Below, piece by piece: positions 1-5,701 of a stretch of DNA of 11,798 nt. The notes under the pieces were generated by a model, which saw only the letters and a list, made by a program, of their open reading frames with translations, was not told where the DNA came from and did not search any database. The stretch is from an uncultured Clostridium sp. (lineage in GTDB: Bacteria > Bacillota > Clostridia > TANB77 > CAG-508): positions 1 through 11,798 of the forward strand of contig CABQAZ010000033.1 of assembly GCA_902462295.1 (NCBI GenBank), read 5' to 3'. Numbering within the stretch: position 1 is the stretch's first letter; every line of letters starts with the position of its first letter. Both the position numbers and the translations under genes were made by a program.

Positions 1-84
1 TTTCAAAAAATTTATTATATTATCGGATTATTTTCCGAAACTTCTTGACACTAATTTATATATCATAGTTCTATGTTGCATTTT

Positions 85-651
85 TTATTTTGTTAAATAA
101 TTTTTTTGATAAAATAATTCTGCTTTTCTTATGTCAAATTTTGTTCCAATATTTAATCCAAATTCTTTAACATATTCAATTAAATCTAGTACCGCATTTT
201 CTTCATCTTCAATGTTTTTAGCTTCAACTTCTAAAAATACCCCTAAGTCTTTTATATCTTGAATATATACTGTGTATTTATCGTTCTCATACATATAATT
301 TGTATCTATCATTCTTAAATATCTATCATATCCTAAAATATTCAAGAATTTTTCACTTGCTTCTATATCTTTAACTTTCAAAATAGTTTTATTGGTACTT
401 ATCTCCATACCTTCAGCATTATAATTTCTTTTTTTACAAACTATTTTCTTATCTTCGTCATCTACATTTCTTATTATCAAAGTATCTGATATTTTACCAT
501 CTTTAATAAAGAAATCTCTGTTATCTTTGTTATACATATAAATATCATCTAACGTAAAAGATTCAATAAAATTAAATCCTTTCTCTAATAATGTGCTTTT
601 AACATTATCTACATTGTCAAATACTTCACAAGTTATCTCAACATCTTTCAT
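85..651 (-). CDS. CYTH-domain protein (triphosphate tunnel fold)
   Basis: The 188-residue protein has the layout of the CYTH/triphosphate tunnel metalloenzyme superfamily, which covers class IV adenylate cyclases, thiamine triphosphatases and inorganic tripolyphosphatases. What I see: an N-terminal strand DVEIT (3-7) where the family has ExExK, an arginine strand LIIR (58-61), a lysine strand VCKKR (71-75), the central YLRMIDTNYMY segment (111-121), and the closing pair E141/E143 in the strand FLEVEA. The usual lysine and first glutamate of ExExK are replaced by Thr7 and Asp3, so catalysis may be altered or lost. The ATG start is supported by GGAGG 10 bases upstream. It is the last gene of the zinc-finger/HD/CYTH operon, 60 bases after the HD gene. 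The CYTH fold is fairly sure; the substrate cannot be told. Confidence 0.75.
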   Translation of the reverse strand: MKDVEITCEVFDNVDNVKSTLLEKGFNFIESFTLDDIYMYNKDNRDFFIKDGKISDTLIIRNVDDEDKKIVCKKRNYNAEGMEISTNKTILKVKDIEASEKFLNILGYDRYLRMIDTNYMYENDKYTVYIQDIKDLGVFLEVEAKNIEDEENAVLDLIEYVKEFGLNIGTKFDIRKAELFYQKNYLTK

Positions 652-711
652 ATTATATATACCTCCATTTTTTATTGCATTATAGCATATATTAATTAAA
701 AATAAAATATA

Positions 712-1374
712 TTATTTAAAAATTCCCCATTCTTCTTCATTTAAATACACTTTCGAATGTACTTTTGCATTTTTCTCAAAACATTTTACTGCTTTAACTA
801 ATTTATCAGTAAAATAAAATTCTTCTAATTCTTTTTTATTTAGCCCTTTAGAAGATATAAATTTTATTTCTAGAATATCACATTTTATACTTACTATTAT
901 ATTTTTCCATTGCCTAATTCCTTTTACACTTTTACCTTTCTTTGTTAATCTGTTATATTTTATATCTAGTTTATCGCATAGAATTAAAACAGAAGCTATC
1001 ATATTATTTGTTTGAAATCCATTACTATGTATTTTTATTGCCTCTAAAACATCATATTCATTTACTAATTTAATTTTATTATCTTTTATATATTTTTTTG
1101 CAAACTCAAAACTTCTAATTGCATGTTTTTCCTTTCCTTCAATACAACCTATATCATGTAACATAGTAGCAATCTTTGCTTCCTCAATAAAATCCTTATC
1201 ATAGTTTAGCATCGTTAATATCTGTTCTGCTAAATTAGTTACCTCATATACATGTTGCATTCCATGATGAGCCCACCACTCACTTTCTTCTTCATCTTTT
1301 AATATTTCTTCATAAACATTTAAAATTTTTTTATCCTGTATGATTTTATTAAATTTTTTTATTATAATTATCAC
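712..1374 (-). CDS. HD-domain phosphohydrolase
   Basis: This 220-residue protein carries the signature of HD-superfamily metal-dependent phosphohydrolases: His41, the doublet His73-Asp74 inside MLHDIG, His116 (IHSNG) and Asp134 (CDKLD), in the expected order and spacing. His36 and His37 precede the first helix. Members cleave phosphomonoesters or phosphodiesters, often of nucleotides; this sequence does not reveal its substrate. The only usable start is GTG at 1374, inside the end of the zinc-finger gene, giving a 26-base overlap with weak ribosome-binding sequence; the next in-frame ATG would cut into the HD domain. Translation is therefore probably coupled to the upstream gene. The C-terminal 80 residues (KSVKGIRQW onward) have no motif I recognise. 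No signal peptide or membrane segment, so cytoplasmic. Confidence 0.82.
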   Translation of the reverse strand: MIIIIKKFNKIIQDKKILNVYEEILKDEEESEWWAHHGMQHVYEVTNLAEQILTMLNYDKDFIEEAKIATMLHDIGCIEGKEKHAIRSFEFAKKYIKDNKIKLVNEYDVLEAIKIHSNGFQTNNMIASVLILCDKLDIKYNRLTKKGKSVKGIRQWKNIIVSIKCDILEIKFISSKGLNKKELEEFYFTDKLVKAVKCFEKNAKVHSKVYLNEEEWGIFK

Positions 1375-2281
1375 CTAATTCTTTATTTTTTGCTCTGCTT
1401 TTATAAACATTAGCTTGATTTCTACATTGTGGGCTACAATATTCTGCTTTCAAGTTATCTGAAGCAAAAGGCTTACCACAATGTTTACACATTTTTACTG
1501 TTTTTCTTTCAGTTGTTTCATTTAAAGCAAACATTGTATCAATTGCCAGTTTTAAAGAATTAAAATTCCATTCTATAACAGGTGGCTTTTCTTTGTTTGG
1601 ATCCATTAATATTCTACATGCAATTTTAGAAGGATTAAAATTTTTAATTCTTCTATCATATAATTGTTTGGTATAAGCATCTTCAACCTTATTATAATTT
1701 TCAATAGCTTCAAATACAGAATATAAATCTCTAGCATACTGCATTATCCAAACAATTCTTTCTGAATAAGCTTTTGAAAAGACTACTGCATATTCTGCTG
1801 GTCTATCAATAGCAGCAATTGGATTCATCTCATTTTCTACTGTTAATTCAATACTGCCATCAGACAACTTATTTAGGTTAATTTTTTGTTTTTTCTCACA
1901 TTTCAAAAATAGTTTTATATAGTTTTCAGTAGACATTTCTTCTTCTTTTTCAGTAACAACATTATCGCTTGGTAAAAATACTTTTTGTTGAACTACTAGA
2001 TTACTATTTATAGGAGCATATGTTAATTCTCCTAATAATCCATAGTTATGTACAAACTCCATAACTCTGTCTTCAGCAGATTGCATATCTGTTTTCTTTA
2101 TATCTAATCCTATTGTTAATATATCTACTAAAATGTTATCTGCTACATCAAAAGGATCATACATTGTTACTTTAGAGTTTTCTTTAGGTGTTATATAGTA
2201 TTTTTCATCTAAATCTACTTTATCATAAGCACTATACTTAAACCAAAAAGTTCTGAAATTTCCTTCATTATTTTTCTTCAT
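1349..2281 (-). CDS. Accessory protein with C-terminal CGNR-like zinc finger
   Basis: I do not recognise the body of this 310-residue protein. Its C-terminus has four cysteines in a treble-clef-like pattern, CxxC at 265/268 and CxxxC at 282/286, followed by a basic tail (RNQANVYKSRAKNK), much like the CGNR-type zinc finger of Firmicutes and actinobacterial regulators. The N-terminal part, with HNYGLLGELTY near residue 80, also recalls that family, where an N-terminal ligand or stress domain precedes the finger. It is probably a nucleic-acid-binding or regulatory protein. The ATG at 2281 is preferred over the ATG two codons upstream because AGGAG sits 7 bases from it and only 1 base from the other. 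First gene of a minus-strand operon with the HD and CYTH genes, and divergent from the HTH gene of the element. Confidence 0.65.
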   Translation of the reverse strand: MKKNNEGNFRTFWFKYSAYDKVDLDEKYYITPKENSKVTMYDPFDVADNILVDILTIGLDIKKTDMQSAEDRVMEFVHNYGLLGELTYAPINSNLVVQQKVFLPSDNVVTEKEEEMSTENYIKLFLKCEKKQKINLNKLSDGSIELTVENEMNPIAAIDRPAEYAVVFSKAYSERIVWIMQYARDLYSVFEAIENYNKVEDAYTKQLYDRRIKNFNPSKIACRILMDPNKEKPPVIEWNFNSLKLAIDTMFALNETTERKTVKMCKHCGKPFASDNLKAEYCSPQCRNQANVYKSRAKNKELGDNYNKKI

Positions 2282-2323
2282 TTTCATTCTCCTAAAAATT
2301 TTTAAAAACTTTAATTGTAATAC

Positions 2324-2352
2324 TTGACAAGCGCGAATTATTACTTTGTAGT
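2324..2352 (+). promoter_or_regulatory. Candidate promoter for HTH-xis-int module
   Basis: A consensus -35 box TTGACA (2324-2329) is followed after 17 bases by TGTAGT (2347-2352), which matches the -10 consensus at four of six positions. A perfect TATAAT at 2385-2390 is an alternative -10, but its best -35 (TTGATA, 2364-2369) is only 15 bases away. Small repeats lie between: tandem AATTGAT copies and the palindrome GTAATTATTAC (2370-2380), possible operator sequence. Either start would read toward the HTH gene. Confidence 0.45.
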
Positions 2353-2415
2353 GTAATTGATAATTGATAGTAATTATTACATTTTATAATTGCTAAACCT
2401 TGTTAAGATATTACT

Positions 2416-2444
2416 ATTATATCGTCTCTATAGACAATAGTCAA
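2416..2444 (-). promoter_or_regulatory. Strong sigma-A-type promoter for zinc-finger/HD/CYTH operon
   Basis: On the minus strand TTGACT (2444-2439) and a perfect TATAAT (2421-2416) are separated by exactly 17 bases. Transcription would begin near 2409, giving a leader of about 125 bases before the zinc-finger gene. The leader crosses the plus-strand promoter at 2324-2352, so the two promoters face each other and their transcripts overlap. The spacer contains an 8-base palindrome, TCTATAGA, a possible operator. Confidence 0.75.
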
Positions 2445-2537
2445 GTTTTGTTCGGAGAATCACCAAAAAAATCATTAGGATTATTGTATCTAAAAATTAA
2501 CAAACAAAAATACAACCAAATGAAAGGAGGAAATTTT

Positions 2538-2975
2538 TTGAATAAGAAAGAGCGAATATTAGATTTATATTTTAATAAGCATTTAAAGCAAATAGAAATT
2601 GCAGAAATAGTTGATGCTTCTCAACAATATATTTCTAAAATAATTAAAAAAGGTGAAAGATATGAAAATGAAAAAAGTTCTAGAAAATCTATTATTGCAG
2701 AAAAACGAAAAATTGCACAAGCTGAATATCAGAAGAATTATGTTAGAAAAAAAGAAAAAGATATTGCTTATGAACAATTATTAGCACAACAAAGACAAGA
2801 TTCAATAGAACTTTCTTATAACCCTCATCCTCTTTCTGACTATGCCTTTAAGAAAGCTAATTCTAGTATTTACACTTATGATATTATTAAAAATCAATTC
2901 GTTATGCTAAAAGGGATTAAAGCAGGATTTGATGCACCAAAAAGAATTAGTATGAATGCTTTTTTAAGAAATTAA
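2538..2975 (+). CDS. Helix-turn-helix DNA-binding protein of the element
   Basis: A 145-residue protein whose first 40 residues (KERILDLYF, then KQIEIAEIVDASQQYISKIIKK) form a helix-turn-helix of the kind found in sigma region 4 and transposase/resolvase DNA-binding domains. Residues 42-88 are a long, charged, lysine- and glutamate-rich helix that may be a coiled coil; the C-terminal 50 residues have no motif I know. The TTG start at 2538 is chosen because AAAGGAGG ends 7 bases before it. The frame stays open back to 2400, but that part has no ribosome-binding site and would run over both promoters. It lies upstream of the excisionase and integrase genes in the same direction, so it is probably their regulator or a transcription activator of the element. 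Confidence 0.7.
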   Translation: MNKKERILDLYFNKHLKQIEIAEIVDASQQYISKIIKKGERYENEKSSRKSIIAEKRKIAQAEYQKNYVRKKEKDIAYEQLLAQQRQDSIELSYNPHPLSDYAFKKANSSIYTYDIIKNQFVMLKGIKAGFDAPKRISMNAFLRN

Positions 2976-3071
2976 ACCAAGTAAGAGATTTACCTTTCTC
3001 AAAATCCAATACGCAATACATATAGCGAAAATTATTTAGCTATTGAGATTATTGAAAAAGGAGGTCATTGT

Positions 3072-3284
3072 ATGAAAGATTTAAAACAAAATTACCCTAA
3101 TATGTTTACTGCATATAAAGATGTAGTAAATGTAAATCAATTAGCAGAAATGCTAGGCATAGGAATTACTCTTGCTTATAGATTAGTAAAGCAAAATACT
3201 ATTAAGTCTATAAAAGTTGGTAGACAATATAAAATTCCTAAACAAAATATTATTTCTTATTTATTAAATCAAAGTGTTGTTTAG
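3072..3284 (+). CDS. xis: Excisionase-like DNA-binding protein
   Basis: This 70-residue protein has the winged-helix pattern of the MerR-like excisionase family: VNQLAEMLGIGITLAYRLVKQNTIKSIKVGRQYKI is split here as helix (NQLAEMLG), turn, recognition helix (TLAYRLVKQ) and wing (IKSIKVGRQYKIPK), ending with a short helix ISYLL. In this family such proteins bend DNA at the att site and steer the integrase toward excision. The ATG has GGAGG 7 bases upstream (3060-3064). It is directly followed by the integrase gene on the same strand with 77 bases between, the usual xis-int order. No promoter is obvious in front of it, so it is probably transcribed with the HTH gene. Confidence 0.83.
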   Translation: MKDLKQNYPNMFTAYKDVVNVNQLAEMLGIGITLAYRLVKQNTIKSIKVGRQYKIPKQNIISYLLNQSVV

Positions 3285-3285
3285 G

Positions 3286-3336
3286 CTAAATTTTATATTT
3301 ACTACAAAAAACAAAATCAATAGTAAATTAATTTAG
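3286..3336 (+). promoter_or_regulatory. Nested inverted repeat between xis and int
   Basis: Two pairs of perfect arms lie one inside the other: CTAAATT (3286-3292) with AATTTAG (3330-3336), and ATTTACTA (3297-3304) with TAGTAAAT (3321-3328). The loop is 16 bases. It begins just after the xis stop codon and ends 13 bases before the integrase ribosome-binding site (AAAGGAG, 3350-3356). It could be a processing or attenuation structure, or a protein-binding site; its GC content is too low for a classical terminator. Confidence 0.45.
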
Positions 3337-3361
3337 TCTGTTACATCAGAAAGGAGTTTAT

Positions 3362-4633
3362 ATGGTAACAGAAAATTTACAACAAATTAAAGTATCTGTA
3401 AGTAGTCTTGTTGTTCGAAACAGAATATATCAAGCAGTTTTAGAATACTATGATGAAAACGGAAAAAGACAACAACCTTGGCGTTCTACTGATTTAAAAG
3501 AACGTGGTAATAAAAAACAAGCTATGCTAAAAGCTGAAGAAATAAGAGCTAATTTAGAAAAAGAACTAAATTTAAAAGCTCTAAACAATTCAAAATCAAA
3601 TAAAAATCCAACTGATATTCTTTTTATAGAATATCTTTTTTATTGGCTAGAAATTATTAGATATTCTATAGAAAATTCTACTTTCACATCATATAGGCAA
3701 ATAGCTAATAATCATATCAAAAAATATTTTACAACAAATCCTATAAAGTTAGTTGAAATAACCCATGTTCATATTCAAGATTTTTATAATGCATTAATGG
3801 TAGAAAAACATCTTTCTGCTAACACAGTAGTTCATCATCATGCTATCATAAGAAAATGTTTGGAATATGCTTTTGCAATGGATATTATTCCTAATAATCC
3901 AGCTGATAAAGTTCAAAAACCTAAAGTTGAACAATATATAGGAAGTTATTATACTCAAACCGAATTAAATACCTTGTTTGAGAAATCTAAAGGAGATCCT
4001 TTAGAAGTTGTTGTTTTAATAACTGCTTTTTATGGTTTAAGAAGAAGTGAAGTTTTAGGGTTAAAATGGGACTCATTTGATTTTGATAATTTAACATTTA
4101 CTATAAATCATACTGTTACAATAACAAATACAGAAGGTAATAATAGAAAACTTGAATGTAAAGACAAAACAAAAAACAAATCAAGTTACAGGTCTTTGCC
4201 TTTATTAGATGATATTGCAGATAAACTTTTAGAACTTAAAGAAAAACAAGAAGCATTTAAAAAGGCTTTTGGTAAAACTTATAACAAAGAATTTTTAGAA
4301 TATGTATTTGTTAATCCTCAAGGAAAATTAATTAGACCTGACTATATTTCAGAACATTTTAGTATATTGCTAAATAAAATCGGTATGAAACATATTCGTT
4401 TTCACGATTTAAGACATTCATGTGCAAGCTTGTTACTTGCTAAAGGTATTCCTATGAAAGCTATACAAGAATGGCTTGGTCATTCTAATTTTTCTACTAC
4501 AGCTAATTTATATGCTCATTTAGATGTTAATTCTAAAAAGCTTTCAGCAGATGCTCTAGTTAGTGCATTAAAATTTACAGATACAAAAAAAGAAAATGAA
4601 GAAAGCACATCTTCATCTTCTCAAAATAATTAG
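3362..4633 (+). CDS. int: Tyrosine recombinase (site-specific integrase)
   Basis: A full-length 423-residue phage/ICE-type integrase. Residues 10-75 form the arm-binding AP2-like domain; 85-180 the SAM-like core-binding domain (FIEYLFYWLE onward); 195-400 the catalytic domain. All catalytic residues are present: Arg227 (GLRRSE), a lysine at 271 or 273 in TKNKSSYRSLPL, His348-x-x-Arg351 (HDLRH), His374 (LGHSN) and the nucleophile Tyr384 (NLYAHL). The length matches Tn916-like and temperate-phage integrases. AAAGGAG at 3350-3356 supports the ATG. The stop codon is 5 bases from the CCA end of a convergent tRNA-Leu gene, the classic position of an integrase beside its attachment site. No truncation or frameshift is seen, so the element may be mobile. 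The serine-rich tail (EESTSSSSQNN) is low complexity. Confidence 0.93.
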   Translation: MVTENLQQIKVSVSSLVVRNRIYQAVLEYYDENGKRQQPWRSTDLKERGNKKQAMLKAEEIRANLEKELNLKALNNSKSNKNPTDILFIEYLFYWLEIIRYSIENSTFTSYRQIANNHIKKYFTTNPIKLVEITHVHIQDFYNALMVEKHLSANTVVHHHAIIRKCLEYAFAMDIIPNNPADKVQKPKVEQYIGSYYTQTELNTLFEKSKGDPLEVVVLITAFYGLRRSEVLGLKWDSFDFDNLTFTINHTVTITNTEGNNRKLECKDKTKNKSSYRSLPLLDDIADKLLELKEKQEAFKKAFGKTYNKEFLEYVFVNPQGKLIRPDYISEHFSILLNKIGMKHIRFHDLRHSCASLLLAKGIPMKAIQEWLGHSNFSTTANLYAHLDVNSKKLSADALVSALKFTDTKKENEESTSSSSQNN

Positions 4634-4638
4634 TTATA

Positions 4639-4724
4639 TGGTGTCGATGGTGGGAATCGAACCCACATGGATGTTATCCGCAGGTTTTTGAGACCTGTGC
4701 GTCTGCCTATTCCGCCACATCGAC
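4639..4724 (-). tRNA. tRNA-Leu (anticodon CAA)
   Basis: A complete class II tRNA can be folded by hand. The acceptor stem is GTCGATG with CATCGAC, followed by discriminator A and encoded CCA (4641-4639). The D stem is GCG/CGC; the anticodon stem CAGGT/ACCTG encloses the loop CTCAAAA, giving anticodon CAA for the leucine codon UUG. A long variable arm (GGAT-AAC-ATCC) and a T arm GTGGG-TTCGATT-CCCAC complete it. The gene runs convergently into the integrase gene, ending 5 bases from its stop. No clear promoter lies within 100 bases upstream; it may be read from the promoter at 4933-4961, through the truncated tRNA. Whether it belongs to the host or is carried by the element is open. Confidence 0.96.
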
Positions 4725-4760
4725 ATGTTTTTTATTAAATTTTGGCAATTTACAATTTTG

Positions 4761-4811
4761 TTAGATATTTGTTAGATGTTTGAAGATTTTTCTCATCTAG
4801 CAAATATCTAA
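4761..4811. repeat. Long imperfect inverted repeat with 11-base direct repeats
   Basis: Arms 4761-4778 and 4794-4811 match at 17 of 18 positions around a 15-base loop. Each arm begins or ends with the motif TTAGATATTTG (4761-4771, inverted at 4801-4811). A second, direct copy with one change, TTAGATGTTTG, follows at once at 4772-4782. Clustered copies of a short motif in direct and inverted order next to an integrase gene and a tRNA att site are typical of integrase arm-type or excisionase binding sites. A transcription-related hairpin upstream of the tRNA is the alternative. Confidence 0.7.
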
Positions 4812-4861
4812 ACATTACTATTTTCAATACTTATAAGTTTTAGCACGAAAAAAATCCATTT

Positions 4862-4903
4862 AGATTTTGAGTCTGCCCCGTCTACCAATTCCAGCACACC
4901 GGC
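4862..4903 (-). pseudogene. Truncated tRNA-Leu(CAA), 5' half only
   Basis: Starting at 4903 and reading the minus strand, the sequence has the acceptor 5' strand GCCGGTG, TG, a D arm with GGAATTGGTAGAC typical of bacterial tRNA-Leu, and an anticodon arm GCAGA-CTCAAAA-TCT. It stops after three bases of the 3' anticodon stem; no variable arm, T arm or CACCGGC acceptor partner follows. The anticodon is again CAA, but outside the core the sequence differs from the intact tRNA-Leu at 4639-4724, so the two are not a recent duplication. A matching 3' half is not found anywhere in the window. The break point inside the anticodon arm fits integration by a tyrosine recombinase. Confidence 0.85.
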
Positions 4904-4932
4904 ATAACAAAATTAAAATTTGTACGTTACTT

Positions 4933-4961
4933 ATATTAACACAAAAATTCAATTTTGTCTA
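4933..4961 (-). promoter_or_regulatory. Promoter of the truncated tRNA-Leu
   Basis: On the minus strand TAGACA (4961-4956) and TAATAT (4938-4933) are 17 bases apart, matching the consensus at five and four of six positions. Transcription would start near 4926, about 23 bases before the tRNA 5' end, a usual leader length for a tRNA gene. It now feeds a broken tRNA and could read on into the intact tRNA-Leu. Confidence 0.55.
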
Positions 4962-4971
4962 GTCAAATCCA

Positions 4972-5021
4972 AAACATTTTTACTCAAAATTGTAGGTTTG
5001 TCAAACATTTTTACTCAAAAT
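4972..5021. repeat. 19-base direct repeat at the end of the BofC-like gene
   Basis: The 19-base sequence AAACATTTTTACTCAAAAT occurs at 4972-4990 and again at 5003-5021, 31 bases apart and identical. Both copies are preceded by GTCAAA at slightly different distance. The right copy includes the stop codon and last residues of the BofC-like gene, so the left copy is a duplicated gene tail. Confidence 0.75.
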
Positions 5022-5613
5022 CCTCTATTATCTGATTAAGTTCCTCCTTACCATAAACTTCTAGACCATTTTGCATATTAATTAAATCAGTTTCTGTAAG
5101 ATACTCACTAGAAATATTAGTCTTTTCATAAACACTCTCACTACCATCACTATTTACAATATAAACAACAACTTTTCCATCTTCAATCTTAAGCTTAAAA
5201 TGTTCACCACAAACATCATCAAACTCCCTATACAATGTAACCTTTCCAGTCTCAAAGCCAATAACCTCCCAATCTGGATAATGCGCCTGTACTTGTTCTT
5301 TAGTCATATTAACAATTTCCTGTGGTAACTCTACATATTCATTTATTGTATGTTCACATTTTGAATAATATTTTTTCAAAATCAATATTGCATTTGTTGC
5401 AACCTTTTCCTCTGTTGAATACACAGTTGAAACATTTTGTTGTTCTACTTCATATTCATCTGTACACTCATCTTTTATAACTTCAGACGTATAAACCTTA
5501 GATTCTGGTTCCACATTATTTTTTTTATTTATATTCATCACAAAACAAACTGACGAAATTACCAAAATGATAAAAAAAACAATAGCAAAAATTATTTTAG
5601 TTACAATCTTCAT
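5011..5613 (-). CDS. Membrane-anchored BofC C-terminal-domain protein
   Basis: The 200-residue product begins with one transmembrane segment (about residues 3-26, rich in Ile, Val and Phe), followed by an acidic, Ser/Thr-rich linker to about residue 70. The rest resembles the BofC C-terminal domain: the segment LPQEIVNMTKEQVQAHYPDWEV is present as two parts (96-105 and 106-117), then VTLYREFDDVCGEHFKLKI, a glycine turn and VYIVN, and the helix EEL at the end. In Bacillus, BofC lies between the forespore membranes and restrains SpoIVB signalling; many Clostridia carry BofC-domain proteins of unknown role. The ATG at 5613 is preferred to the GTG four codons upstream because GAGAGG sits 11 bases before it and directly abuts the GTG. 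It is 88 bases downstream of comEC in the same direction. Confidence 0.7.
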   Translation of the reverse strand: MKIVTKIIFAIVFFIILVISSVCFVMNINKKNNVEPESKVYTSEVIKDECTDEYEVEQQNVSTVYSTEEKVATNAILILKKYYSKCEHTINEYVELPQEIVNMTKEQVQAHYPDWEVIGFETGKVTLYREFDDVCGEHFKLKIEDGKVVVYIVNSDGSESVYEKTNISSEYLTETDLINMQNGLEVYGKEELNQIIEDFE

Positions 5614-5701
5614 ATCAAACCACACCTCTCTACTTTTGTATCATTATTTACCAAATTTGTAATCTTATACAAAAATACATCAGTTTCAATATATAACTCA
5701 A

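Noticed and set aside
24..39. Small hairpin TCGGA/TCCGA downstream of the CYTH gene as a terminator
   Set aside because: The stem is only 5 base pairs and the T-rich stretch is about 15 bases away, so support is too weak.
45..77. TTGACA at 45-50 as a plus-strand promoter
   Set aside because: No acceptable -10 box is found 16-18 bases downstream, and no plus-strand gene follows.
2400..2537. N-terminal extension of the HTH gene from a TTG at 2400
   Set aside because: It has no ribosome-binding site, its residues fit no HTH family, and it would cover the minus-strand promoter; TTG at 2538 has an ideal site.
4863..5022. Inverted copy of ACTCAAAATC from the broken tRNA anticodon loop at 5013-5022, and a similar CTCAAAATCC at 2998-3007, as att core copies
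   Set aside because: These are 10-base AT-rich matches, in the wrong orientation or without any other tRNA sequence around them; chance is a sufficient explanation.
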